From contig NOXC01000004.1 in assembly GCA_003265435.1 (NCBI GenBank), positions 1-64,000 of the forward strand: a stretch of DNA of 64,000 nucleotides. Reading direction: 5' to 3'. This stretch comes from Cellvibrionaceae bacterium AOL6 (GTDB taxonomy: Bacteria; Pseudomonadota; Gammaproteobacteria; Pseudomonadales; Cellvibrionaceae). Of this stretch, positions 1-10,903 are shown in pieces (the stretch's first letter is position 1; each line of letters opens with the position of its first letter). Both the position numbers and the translations under genes were made by a program. The notes below the pieces were generated by a model. That model was not told the origin of the DNA. It did not search any database and saw only the letters and a program-made list of their open reading frames with translations.

Positions 1-2
1 GA

Positions 3-518
3 CACAACGAAGCAATTTATCTAGGGGAAGCCAATCGCAACATCGTGCAAGCAGCCATTCGCATGCTCGAATTGATCGTCAAGCAGGACAACGCAGAACT
101 CCTCGCACCATTGATGATTGACGAAATTTTAATACGCCTTTTACGCAGCCCATCTGGCGCAGCCATCGCTCAAATTGGGCTGTCCGACTCTCATGCTTTC
201 AAGGTCGCCAAAGCGATTAGTTGGATAAAAGAACACTTTCGCGAAACGATCAAAGTAGAAACGCTCGCAGAACGGGTCAATATGAGCCCATCTTCGTTTC
301 ACAGCCATTTTAAAGCGGTCACTAAAATGACGCCGCTGCAATTTCAAAAGACCTTACGCCTCTATGAAGCGCGACACTTGCTACTGACTCGCGCCCAGGA
401 TGTCAGCTCTACCTGCCACAGTGTGGGCTACGCCAGTGTGTCTCAATTCAGTCGAGAATACAGCCGCATGTTCGGCACCTCGCCGAGCAAAGATATTGGT
501 AGCTACCGAGAAAATTAG
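3..518 (+). CDS. AraC family transcriptional regulator, 5' end outside the window
   Basis: The frame is open to the left edge of the window, so the gene starts upstream; the GTG at 45 is internal. The visible part holds the end of an AraC_N-type domain (RMLELIVKQ, LMIDEILIRLL) followed by a complete two-helix-turn-helix AraC domain: the first HTH around LAERVNMSPSSFHSHFK, the second around DVSSTCHSVGYASVSQFSREY, with the family's typical ending MFGTSPSKD. Such proteins bind DNA as transcriptional activators. The molybdo-hydroxylase genes follow 150 bases downstream on the same strand, but nothing in the sequence ties the regulator to them. The family call is secure; the target is unknown. Confidence 0.9.
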   Translation, partial: HNEAIYLGEANRNIVQAAIRMLELIVKQDNAELLAPLMIDEILIRLLRSPSGAAIAQIGLSDSHAFKVAKAISWIKEHFRETIKVETLAERVNMSPSSFHSHFKAVTKMTPLQFQKTLRLYEARHLLLTRAQDVSSTCHSVGYASVSQFSREYSRMFGTSPSKDIGSYREN

Positions 519-668
519 TTGAGCCGTCTGCACAACTTCCTCGATCAACGATTACTAAAGGGCCCTTAAAATGGGGATGCAAAAAATCGAAGCGATACGC
601 GGTAACGTGATATTAAAGCCAAAACATTCAGCCGATACCGCGGTGTAAAGTCGAACCATGGGAAACAA

Positions 669-1649
669 ATGCAACACCTAGACCTTCAAGTTATTTCTCA
701 AGCCAGGCAGTGGCTCGAGCAGGGAGAACCAGTTTGGTTGTGCACCGTGCTATCCACCTACGGTTCGTCACCCAGAGAGCCGGGCGCGTTGCTGGTGGCG
801 CGATCAGATGGACACTTCGCAGGCTCTTTGTCTGGGGGCTGTGTTGAAGAGGATTTTCTCGAGCGAGTAAGACAAGGCCAGTTCACACAGCGCGTTGAAC
901 GCGTTCGCTACGGTGGTGGCGATGGCCAAAGCCCAGGTCACATCACTCTTCCCTGTGGTGGCGTGCTGGAAGTACTCGTGGAAAAGCTACCCGCTGACAC
1001 GAAGTCCGAGCGTATGCTTCTTGAATTCGAGGACGCGCTAAAGGGCAAGCACAACCGTCTGCGCATCGTCGCACTTAATGAGGAGGGGGACTCGCACCTA
1101 GAGGAAGATGAGGGCATCGGCCCAAGGGTGGAATGTCACCCTCACGCAATTCACCTTCGTGTAGGGCCCGCTGCTCGCCTCATTATCGCGGGCGCCTCAA
1201 CCGTTTCACAATATTGTGCCGAATTTGCCTCTTCGCTGGGCTTTGAAGTGATTGTCTGTGATCCGCGTGAAGAGGTACTGGAAAACCTGAACTTCCCGAC
1301 GGCGCGCGTCGAAGTCCTTTTGCCGTCCCGCTTCATCGCCACCGAAGGCCATTGCCATGAGGCTACCGCCATAGTAGCGCTGACGCACGATCCCAAAATT
1401 GACGACCTCGCGTTAATCGAAGCCGTCGACACGCCCGCGTTTTACATCGGTGCCATGGGTTCGCATGCCACTTCCGCTTCACGAGCTGAACGTTTACAGC
1501 GAGTCGCCGGTTTACAAGCCACTCAGATTGATCGCATTCATATGCCCATTGGTCTAGCGCTAGGGAGTAAAACACCGGCTGAAATTGCACTGGCTGTCGT
1601 GGCCGATGTATTGCGGGTGCGTCGAGGCATCGCCCGTGATGCGCTGTAG
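669..1649 (+). CDS. xdhC: XdhC/CoxI family molybdenum-hydroxylase maturation protein
   Basis: 326 residues, normal for XdhC. The N-terminal XdhC/CoxI domain shows TVLSTYGSSPREPGALL and GSLSGGCVEEDF, and the C-terminal Rossmann-like XdhC_C domain shows LIIAGASTVSQYCAEFA and FYIGAMGSHATSASRAERL. XdhC binds molybdenum cofactor and helps load its sulfurated form into xanthine/aldehyde dehydrogenases in the cytoplasm. GGGAAACAA precedes the ATG as a usable ribosome-binding site. The stop overlaps the start of the MobA-like gene by 11 bases, so the two are probably translationally coupled and form one operon with the Fe-S subunit downstream. Confidence 0.9.
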   Translation: MQHLDLQVISQARQWLEQGEPVWLCTVLSTYGSSPREPGALLVARSDGHFAGSLSGGCVEEDFLERVRQGQFTQRVERVRYGGGDGQSPGHITLPCGGVLEVLVEKLPADTKSERMLLEFEDALKGKHNRLRIVALNEEGDSHLEEDEGIGPRVECHPHAIHLRVGPAARLIIAGASTVSQYCAEFASSLGFEVIVCDPREEVLENLNFPTARVEVLLPSRFIATEGHCHEATAIVALTHDPKIDDLALIEAVDTPAFYIGAMGSHATSASRAERLQRVAGLQATQIDRIHMPIGLALGSKTPAEIALAVVADVLRVRRGIARDAL

Positions 1650-2259
1650 TGAGCACAGCGTTGCCCTGGTGCTCGCCGCGGGATATTCACATCGCTATGG
1701 TGAACTGGATAAACGGCGTGTGGTCTTACCCTCAGGACAGACTCTGGTACGTACCTGTGTTGATCAGATTGCGGGGCAATTTAGTCATTTCTATGTGCTG
1801 CTGCGCGAGGACGACGACATCGAAGCCTTAGGCCTGGAACCAAACACTCCCTGTATTCGAACGAAGCTGGCCGCAAAGGGGCAGGGCAGTAGTCTGGCGG
1901 ACGGATTTCGGTTTTTGCTCCATGCCTGTTTGCCTGACACGATTTTCAGCGCTGCTGTCTTTCTGGCTGACATGCCGAGCATACAATCCACAACGGTTGA
2001 CGCGCTTCTAAAGAATATAAGCAGCAATTCGATACACAGGCCAGTGTACTTAGACAAACCCGGTCACCCTGTGGTTTTTGGTCGCGATTTTTGGCCCGCG
2101 TTAAGTCAACTAGGCGGCGACGTAGCAGGTAAACAGATCCTCGACGCTCACAGAGATGCCGTTAATTTCATAGAGATCAATGACATCGGTGTGATTCAGG
2201 ATATCGATACACCAGAAGACCTCTCATTGATACATACACACGGACCACAATCCTTATAA
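1639..2259 (+). CDS. MobA-like NTP transferase (molybdenum cofactor cytidylyl/guanylyltransferase family)
   Basis: The nucleotidyltransferase start motif [17 protein letters not shown] is present (the family pattern LAAGxSxRxGxxK), followed by FLADMPSI for the metal/nucleotide site and [11 protein letters not shown] further on. Proteins of this type (MocA) attach CMP to molybdopterin to give the MCD cofactor used by xanthine dehydrogenase-like enzymes. I chose the ATG at 1639, inside the end of xdhC, because the longer frame back to 1585 lies entirely within xdhC and adds no family sequence. The position between xdhC and the 2Fe-2S subunit fits a MocA role. MocA versus MobA specificity cannot be decided from the sequence alone. 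Confidence 0.85.
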   Translation: MRCSEHSVALVLAAGYSHRYGELDKRRVVLPSGQTLVRTCVDQIAGQFSHFYVLLREDDDIEALGLEPNTPCIRTKLAAKGQGSSLADGFRFLLHACLPDTIFSAAVFLADMPSIQSTTVDALLKNISSNSIHRPVYLDKPGHPVVFGRDFWPALSQLGGDVAGKQILDAHRDAVNFIEINDIGVIQDIDTPEDLSLIHTHGPQSL

Positions 2260-2576
2260 CACCGAGACAAACGAACGTAGAGCGAGGGATTTCCATGCCC
2301 AAGTACAGATTAAGCATCAACGACGAAATAAAAGAACTCGACGTGGACGCCGATACCCCACTCTTGTGGGTGCTTCGCGACGAGCTTCAACTCTTAGGTA
2401 CAAAGTTTGGTTGCGGTATCGGCCAATGCGGTGCGTGTACGGTTCACTTGAATGGAAACGCGGTTCGGTCTTGCTCGATCCCCGTTATGGCTGTAGGCGA
2501 AGCGAAGGTCACCACCATTGAAGGCCTGTCAGTTTCAGGGGAGCATCCTGTTCAACAAGCTTGGCTCGAACACGAT

Positions 2577-2613
2577 CATGATCATGGATACGGTTGGTGG
2601 CTTCATCTTGCAT
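2577..2613 (-). pseudogene. 5' stub of a divergent gene, probably a CDF-type cation efflux gene (DmeF-like)
   Basis: On the minus strand an ATG at 2613 is preceded by a strong ribosome-binding site (GGGGAAGAA, six bases away) and reads [13 protein letters not shown]. The frame then enters the antisense of the broken Fe-S gene. His/Asp-rich starts like this are common in CDF cobalt/nickel/zinc exporters, which often sit beside an RcnR/FrmR-type repressor. I infer a divergent transporter gene that was cut after about a dozen codons at the recombination junction. The stub is too short for a firm family call. Confidence 0.5.
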
Positions 2614-2641
2614 GGCGTGTTCTTCCCCAGTCTTGCGTGCT

Positions 2642-2660
2642 ATATACTATACCCCAGTAT
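2642..2660. promoter_or_regulatory. Putative RcnR-type operator
   Basis: The inverted repeat TATACT-N7-AGTATA has a C-rich spacer (ATACCCC). It sits between the divergent stub (start 2613) and the repressor (start 2683). The E. coli RcnR site has the form TACT-G6-N-AGTA, so both half-sites and the 7-base spacer match, with four rather than six G/C bases in the tract. The likely reading is autoregulation of the repressor and control of the divergent gene. Confidence 0.6.
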
Positions 2661-2682
2661 ACAATAGCGTCGGAACCATTCA

Positions 2683-2958
2683 ATGCCCCATACCGTCAAA
2701 CAACGTGAAAAACTACTCACTCGCGTGCGTCGAATCAAAGGCCAGGCCGAAGGGCTAGAAAAGCTGCTCACCCAGGATGGTGAATGTAGTAAAGTGTTGC
2801 AACAAATTGCCGCTGTTCGAGGGGCTATCAACGGGCTGATGGGGGAAGTATTGGAAGGCCACATTCGCGAGCATTTGGGCGCGCATGATGTGACCCCGGA
2901 AGAGCGTGATGAAGATGTAGAGCAAGTCGTGAGGGTGCTACGCTCTTATCTGAAATAA
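2683..2958 (+). CDS. RcnR/FrmR (CsoR-superfamily) metal-responsive repressor
   Basis: 91 residues of all-helical CsoR/RcnR family sequence ([43 protein letters not shown]). The metal ligand positions that define the Ni/Co sensor RcnR are all present: H3, C35, H60 and H64. The formaldehyde sensor FrmR lacks this full set. The protein should therefore be a tetrameric DNA-binding repressor that releases DNA when it binds Co(II) or Ni(II). It lies at the head of the czc genes and next to an RcnR-like operator. Whether it also controls czcCBA, 450 bases downstream, is not shown by the sequence. Confidence 0.88.
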   Translation: MPHTVKQREKLLTRVRRIKGQAEGLEKLLTQDGECSKVLQQIAAVRGAINGLMGEVLEGHIREHLGAHDVTPEERDEDVEQVVRVLRSYLK

Positions 2959-2978
2959 AGAAAATAACTAATTAATTC

Positions 2979-3350
2979 ATGTTAAAAACGAATCACCGCA
3001 CAAGCTTTGCCGCACGCCTCATGCTCATGTTGGCCGTTCTGCAATTTGTATTCGTCGCTTTCGAAGCGGCGGGTGTGATTCACGGTGCAGACGACGATAA
3101 ACAGCATCACGAAGTCGTCGTAAACATTGACGCAGTTCATGCAATGTCATCTGACCTGAATGCCCCGTCAGACCTCAATGAAGACATATGCGATCACTGC
3201 TGCCATTGTCACGGGCACGGTACTCATTTTTCGTTGCATCCGAGCCAGAACTTGGTGTTTATTGCGCCGATGTCTGCGCTTTTATTGTCAAACGAAAAGC
3301 ATTTTCGATCCACTGACCTCCACTCCATTCATCGCCCTCCGATTGTTTAA
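2979..3350 (+). CDS. CzcI-like small Cys/His-rich exported protein
   Basis: 123 residues. The N-terminus (RLMLMLAVLQFVFVAFEAAGVIHG) is a signal peptide or membrane anchor. The middle contains a dense metal-binding-looking cluster (ICDHCCHCHGHGTHF) preceded by an acidic/His stretch (DDDKQHHE). Short proteins of this kind stand directly in front of czcCBA in many heavy-metal loci (CzcI), where they are thought to act in the periplasm in metal sensing or regulation. The function here is inferred from position and composition. Only a weak ribosome-binding site (AAAGAAAA) is visible, and the start is the first ATG of the frame. Confidence 0.65.
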   Translation: MLKTNHRTSFAARLMLMLAVLQFVFVAFEAAGVIHGADDDKQHHEVVVNIDAVHAMSSDLNAPSDLNEDICDHCCHCHGHGTHFSLHPSQNLVFIAPMSALLLSNEKHFRSTDLHSIHRPPIV

Positions 3351-3406
3351 TCCTGTCAGATTTTGTTTCACCTTTTTCTTGGTTTAACTAACACAGGGTT
3401 TTTACC

Positions 3407-4750
3407 ATGTTATCCATTTTTACGAAGCGTTGGCACAGCCATCAGCTTCCCTATTTTTTATCTTTTTTACTGATAGCGTCATCACAGTGCGTTGTATCCA
3501 CTGCTTCGGCCACGCAAGCGTCGCTGACACTGCCGGACGCGACCCAACGTGCGTTGGCGAACAATCCTGAGCTCGAAGTGTTCGAGAGGCGTTTTGAAGC
3601 CCTTGAAGGCTTACGCCGAACCGCAGATCTTCGGCCCGAATATGTGCTTGGTGTCGAGGTCGAGAACGTCGCTGGTAGTGGTGGTTTCTCCGGTGTCGAT
3701 AGCGCGGAGCTGACACTTTCTCTGTCATCCGTCATTGAGTTGGGCGATAAGCGCAGTTCACGCGTGGCTGTCGCTGACTCTCGATACGCATTGGTGCAAG
3801 CCGAGCGGCAGGCTAAATCGCTGGATTTACTGGGACGGGTTACGCAAGGCTTTATCGCTGCCCTGGCGCTTCAAGAAAAGCTTGAAGTCGCAAAAGACGC
3901 CGCTCAACTGGCAGAGCAAAGCTATCAACTGGTGACAGACATGGTACAGCGCGGTGCGGCACCTGAAGCTGAGCGCTTGCGAGCAAAGGCCTTGTTCAAA
4001 CAAGCGAAGATGCAACAAGACGCCCTGGTCGCCGAGTTGGCGAGTCGCAAGTTTGCTCTGGCCTCACTCTGGAAAGCGGATCACGCCGATTTCGATCAAA
4101 TGAACGGCAACCTTTTCAAATTTGATGAGATTTCCAGTTTTGACACGCTGTATGAGCGAGTGGCTGTCTCCCCAGCCATTCAGGTATTTGCGAGCGAAGA
4201 GCGTGTGCGCGATGCAGAAGTTGCGCTAGCACGCAGCCAATCTACCAGTAATGTGCGCTGGAGTTTGGGTATACGCCGTTATGAAGACACGGGGGATTCC
4301 GCGTTAACCGCGGGCCTCTCCGTACCCTTATTCACAGGGCGTCGCAATGGTGGCGAAGTACAGTCAGCACTCGCCGAACGGGAGATGGTTCGCTATCAAC
4401 GCGAGGCGACGTTGCTCGCCATTCGCGCCCGCTTGTTTGAAGCTTGGCAAACCTACCAACACAACGCTGTGGCCGCTCATCAAATGCGGACGGAAGTTCT
4501 CCCTGCTCTGGACAAAGCGCTTGAACAAACTCGATTGGCTTATGAGCGAGGTCGCTATAGCTACGTGGATTGGGTGACAGCGCAGCGCGATTTGCTCGAT
4601 GCACGCATGGCCGCGATTGATGCTGCCAGTACGGCTCTCTTGAACCAGGCGCTGATTGAACAATTGACGGCGCAACCTTTGGCCTCTGAACGTCTCGCCC
4701 CTGATCAAGCAGAGCATTCAACCCAGCGCAAACCGAATTCAGGACAATGA
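3407..4750 (+). CDS. czcC: CzcC-type outer membrane efflux protein (TolC family)
   Basis: 447 residues with a signal peptide (LPYFLSFLLIASSQC, cleavage near ASA) and two outer membrane efflux repeats. Family features include LPDATQRALANNPELEVFERR, the long coiled-coil helices, GLSVPLFTGRRNGGEVQSALAE in the second repeat, and YERGRYSYVDWVTAQRDLLDAR near the end. It forms the outer-membrane duct of a tripartite heavy-metal RND pump. AGGG precedes the ATG. The stop lies one base before czcB, so expression is coupled. Length is normal for CzcC. Confidence 0.9.
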   Translation: MLSIFTKRWHSHQLPYFLSFLLIASSQCVVSTASATQASLTLPDATQRALANNPELEVFERRFEALEGLRRTADLRPEYVLGVEVENVAGSGGFSGVDSAELTLSLSSVIELGDKRSSRVAVADSRYALVQAERQAKSLDLLGRVTQGFIAALALQEKLEVAKDAAQLAEQSYQLVTDMVQRGAAPEAERLRAKALFKQAKMQQDALVAELASRKFALASLWKADHADFDQMNGNLFKFDEISSFDTLYERVAVSPAIQVFASEERVRDAEVALARSQSTSNVRWSLGIRRYEDTGDSALTAGLSVPLFTGRRNGGEVQSALAEREMVRYQREATLLAIRARLFEAWQTYQHNAVAAHQMRTEVLPALDKALEQTRLAYERGRYSYVDWVTAQRDLLDARMAAIDAASTALLNQALIEQLTAQPLASERLAPDQAEHSTQRKPNSGQ

Positions 4751-4751
4751 T

Positions 4752-6002
4752 ATGAACAGACAAATGAAAACTTTAATAAAACGATGGTTGCGGGTTTTGG
4801 TGATTCCTTTAATGGGGTTTGCGCTTAACGCCCAAAGTGCCGGTGGAGATGCGCACGGTTACGGCGATCATGAAGAAGAGACACACGAAGAGCAAAAAGG
4901 CCCGAACGGTGGCAAGTTGCTACGCGACGGCGATATTGAACTTGAACTGGCCATTTTCGAGCGTGGGGTTCCACCTGAATATCGCGCTTGGATTACCCAT
5001 GACGGAAAGCCCGTCGACAACGCGCAACTTACCGTCACCCTGAGTCGTTTGGGTGGCCAGCAGGACGTTTTTTCTTTCAACAAGCAAGAGGCGTTTTGGC
5101 TTGGCGATGGCGTCGTCACCGAACCCCATTCCTTTGATGTCACCGCGAATTTGCGGCTGGAAGGAAAAAGCCATCAATGGCAGTGGGAATCTCATGAGGG
5201 TCGCGTCGAGATTGCTGCTGATATGGCAAAAAAAGTGGGCATCGATACCGAGGTGGCCGGTCCCGGCAGCATCGAACGCCACTTGCAGGTCTATGGCCGC
5301 TTGACGACGCCACCCGATCAAAAGACATATCTTCGCGCACGATTTCCCGGCGTGGTGAAGGCTGTTCGCGTGAATGTGGGTGATCGGGTCAGCAAAAGCG
5401 ACGTGCTAGCGGTGATTGAATCCAACGAAAGTTTGCAAAGCTATGAACTGCGTGCCCCCATGGCCGGTGTTGTTCAGGAGCGATTAGCCAATGTGGGTGA
5501 AACTGCCACCGATTCGCCACTATTCACACTGATTAATAACGAAACGCTCTGGGCGGAACTCAAAGTTTTTCCCGGTCAGCGTGGACAGGTTAAGCCTGGC
5601 CAGAGTGTGCATATCGAGCATAACACTCACATACACGAAGGCCAGATCACACACATCACTTCCCCGTCAGGAGGGGAGCCCTATGTATTCGCTCGGGTGA
5701 CGTTAAATAATGAAAACGACGACATGGCACCCGGGGATTTAGTGAATGGCAAAATCGACGTAGAAATTATTAAGGTCCCGCTGGTTATCGACAAGCGAGC
5801 TTTGCAAGACTTTCGCGACTGGAAGGTGGCGTTTATCAAGGTGGGAGACTCGTATGAGATTCGCCCTTTGGAGCTGGGGCGCAGCGACGGTCGCTCGATA
5901 GAAGTCTTGGATGGTTTGAATGCTGGTGACCACTACGTGGTGGAAAACAGTTACTTAATCAAAGCCGATATTGAAAAATCCGGCGCTTCACACGACCACT
6001 AA
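4752..6002 (+). CDS. czcB: CzcB-type periplasmic adaptor of a heavy-metal RND pump
   Basis: 416 residues: signal peptide (VLVIPLMGFALNAQSAGG), a His/Glu-rich segment (HGYGDHEEETHEEQ), the CzcB N-terminal domain (GPNGGKLLRDGDIELELAIFERG), then the membrane-fusion-protein core. The lipoyl/barrel-sandwich half-motifs are seen in FPGVVKAVRVNVGDRVSKSDVLAVIES and LRAPMAGVVQERLANVGE. It links the inner-membrane pump to CzcC and may bind metal in the periplasm through its N-terminal histidines. The C-terminus is again His-rich (GASHDH). It starts one base after czcC and ends 12 bases before czcA. Confidence 0.92.
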   Translation: MNRQMKTLIKRWLRVLVIPLMGFALNAQSAGGDAHGYGDHEEETHEEQKGPNGGKLLRDGDIELELAIFERGVPPEYRAWITHDGKPVDNAQLTVTLSRLGGQQDVFSFNKQEAFWLGDGVVTEPHSFDVTANLRLEGKSHQWQWESHEGRVEIAADMAKKVGIDTEVAGPGSIERHLQVYGRLTTPPDQKTYLRARFPGVVKAVRVNVGDRVSKSDVLAVIESNESLQSYELRAPMAGVVQERLANVGETATDSPLFTLINNETLWAELKVFPGQRGQVKPGQSVHIEHNTHIHEGQITHITSPSGGEPYVFARVTLNNENDDMAPGDLVNGKIDVEIIKVPLVIDKRALQDFRDWKVAFIKVGDSYEIRPLELGRSDGRSIEVLDGLNAGDHYVVENSYLIKADIEKSGASHDH

Positions 6003-9131
<3,129 letters not shown>

Positions 9132-9151
9132 CTCTTGGTCTATTGAGTCGC

Positions 9152-9173
9152 GGTCCCGGCTTATACCGGGGCC
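9152..9173 (+). terminator. Hairpin after czcA, terminator or attenuator
   Basis: GGTCCCGG and CCGGGGCC form an 8-pair stem (one G-U) with a six-base loop, followed by ACTTTT. It lies between czcA and the czcD remnant and could end or reduce transcription after the pump operon. Confidence 0.55.
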
Positions 9174-9212
9174 ACTTTTCAAATAACTTGAAATCATGAC
9201 GAGGGAGGCCTC

Positions 9213-9548
9213 ATGCATTCTCATTTACATGATGAAGACAACAGCGCTCGAATCGGTTGGGCATTTTTTCTTAATGTAGGCTTCACGATAGTTGAGTTTA
9301 TTGGCGGGATATTGACAAACAGTACGGCGATCATGGCGGATGCTATTCACGATCTGGGTGACAGTTTATCGATTGGTCTAGCCTGGGTCCTAGCAAAACT
9401 AGGAAACAGGCCTGCATCCCAGAGCTTCTCATACGGATATAAACGTCTCTCGCTATTGGGGTCACTGATCAACGGCATCGTTCTGATTGCCGGTTCTGCT
9501 TGGGTGCTCTATCAATATAGCCCTTCTATGGTATGTTTTTCCGTCTAA
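9213..9548 (+). pseudogene. czcD: CzcD-type CDF cation exporter, truncated after about 100 residues
   Basis: The start is typical CzcD: a short His-rich head (MHSHLHDED), then IGWAFFLNVGFTIVEFIGGILTNSTAIMADAIHDLGDS with the HxxxD metal site of TM2 (here ADAIHDLGD), and FSYGYKRLSLLGSLINGIVLI. A full CDF protein needs about 300 residues and six membrane segments. Homology stops at VLYQ (base about 9513) and the frame ends nine codons later in unrelated sequence. GGGAGG precedes the ATG. The gene is broken by the right-hand junction of the metal block and cannot make a complete transporter. Confidence 0.85.
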
Positions 9549-10293
9549 GCAACGACATTCATCTTGGCAAGATCACCATGCAATTGACCGAAAACGCATG
9601 GGAAGGCATCCGAATAGACAATCATCCAAGCCAGGGCGGCCACGATCGGGTTCAAAACATCGTCATCGATGAGCTAAGCATCTCCGGCGTAGGCGGCCAC
9701 GGACTCGAGACCTTTGGTGTAGACGGCCTTACTGTGGGTGATGTCACCGCTGAATTTACGAGCAGTTGTGGTGTGCTGTTGAACGATACCGTGAATGCCC
9801 GGATAAACAGCGTAAATTGCAATGAGTGTGCTTACGTCAATACGGGTTACGCGGCCTTTCGCGTAGCCAATAACAATGGGAACATCGAAGGCGCCTGGCC
9901 TGCAGGCAATGTGCACGTAGGAAGTGTTGTCGCGACGGGAGGAGGGCGCGGTATTTTTTCGGTTTCCGGGAGCGGGGGCTCACCATTGATTACATTGAGC
10001 TATCAGGCCAACGCAATCACAGCATTCTATTACAGAACGCTTATAACACGGTCCTAGGTGCAGATTCAGGTAGCATTTCGGGTGGCCAAATTCTCATATC
10101 CAATGATTACGACAACACCGTATCCGGGCGCTTTTCGACATCTCACAATATTACGCTCTCGAATCTCACTCTCGAAGAGGGCGCGTACATCGTGGAAGCA
10201 GATTCGTGGTGCGACTTTAACGGGGAAGGGGATAGAAACAACCGTGCTGTTAATATTACGGGGGGAAATACAAGCATGTGCTACAGCGACTAA
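9521..10293 (+). pseudogene. 3' remnant of a right-handed beta-helix protein (possible polysaccharide lyase), frameshifted
   Basis: The sequence consists of beta-helix-like rungs (NIVIDELSISGVGGHGLETFGVDGLTVGDV, INSVNCNECAYVNTGYAAFRVANNNGN). The 5' part is missing: the frame opens only after a stop at 9518, right at the metal-block junction. The upstream frame runs to a stop at 10055, but from the G-run at 9974-9978 onward the protein continues in another frame (LTIDYIELSGQRNHSILLQNAYN ... NITGGNTSMCYSD, stop at 10291). Restoring one G rejoins the two. Beta-helix proteins of this sort are often pectate-lyase-like enzymes, but the catalytic part is not here. The remnant is non-functional. Confidence 0.7.
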
Positions 10294-10353
10294 TCACCTT
10301 AACCTACAAGTGTGAAGGACTGTGCGGAGCGGCTAAACGACCTCACCCACTTC

Positions 10354-10866
10354 CTAGATTTTACGTGCCAAAATGATATCTCTTTGCGGGTCATCGCCAA
10401 CAGGAAAGATATGCTCGCCAACCTCTTGAAACTCGAACTTCTTATAGAATGCAATCGCACGCGGATTACTCTCCCAGACTCCAAGCCAAGCCGTCTCAGC
10501 ACCACGTGCCGCAAGCCTCTCAAGACATTCCGACATCAATTTCTGAGCTAAACCTTTGCCATGAAAGTCTTTCCTTACATACAATCTTTGAACTTCGCCA
10601 GAAGCGTTCTGCGTGACACAACTCGGAGGCTTTTCCCATCGCAGTTGCGCGTAAGCTACTAATTGACACTCTGATTCAGCAACGAGCGTCACGTAGTCCG
10701 GGTTGGATATTTCTCGCTCCTGGATATCTTTTCTGTAGCTGGACTGACAATGCAAATCCATATTTTCTGCTGTGTTTTGCTCAGAAAAGGTATCCCGAAA
10801 GGTAGACTCAGCCAGTTCAGCTAATTCTTGAGCATCTGAAACAACGGCTAATCTTATGTTGCACAT
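10354..10866 (-). CDS. GNAT family N-acetyltransferase
   Basis: 170 residues from the ATG at 10866. A longer frame to 10965 adds sequence that overlaps the upstream dehalogenase and does not look like the family. GNAT motifs are clear: RLYVRKDFHGKGLAQKLMSECLERL (acetyl-CoA pyrophosphate loop, pattern Q/RxxGxG/A) and WLGVWESNPRAIAFYKKFEFQEVGEH. The start IRLAVVSDAQELAELAESTFRDTF is common in the PaiA/RimI-like group. It transfers an acetyl group from acetyl-CoA to an unknown amine. It is the last gene of a same-strand group with the dehalogenase (37 bases upstream) and the AhpD-like gene. Confidence 0.85.
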   Translation of the reverse strand: MCNIRLAVVSDAQELAELAESTFRDTFSEQNTAENMDLHCQSSYRKDIQEREISNPDYVTLVAESECQLVAYAQLRWEKPPSCVTQNASGEVQRLYVRKDFHGKGLAQKLMSECLERLAARGAETAWLGVWESNPRAIAFYKKFEFQEVGEHIFPVGDDPQRDIILARKI

Positions 10867-10903
10867 ATCATCGTCCAGTCGGGGTGAGTTTCGCTGAACC
10901 CCT

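Larger units (their letters stand above)
2295..2708 (+). pseudogene. Molybdo-hydroxylase [2Fe-2S] small subunit, truncated and fused to foreign sequence
   Basis: Residues 1 to about 94 are a good small subunit of an isoquinoline/aldehyde/xanthine oxidoreductase: the plant-type ferredoxin domain has the cluster cysteines C40, C45, C48 and C60 (CGIGQCGAC, then RSC). Family members continue after HPVQQAWLE with the helical second domain carrying four more cysteines. Here homology stops at about base 2576, and the frame runs on through unrelated sequence ([13 protein letters not shown]...) into the start of the next gene. The second Fe-S cluster is therefore missing, and no large catalytic subunit is in the window. 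GAGGGA precedes the ATG. The product is almost certainly non-functional. Confidence 0.85.
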
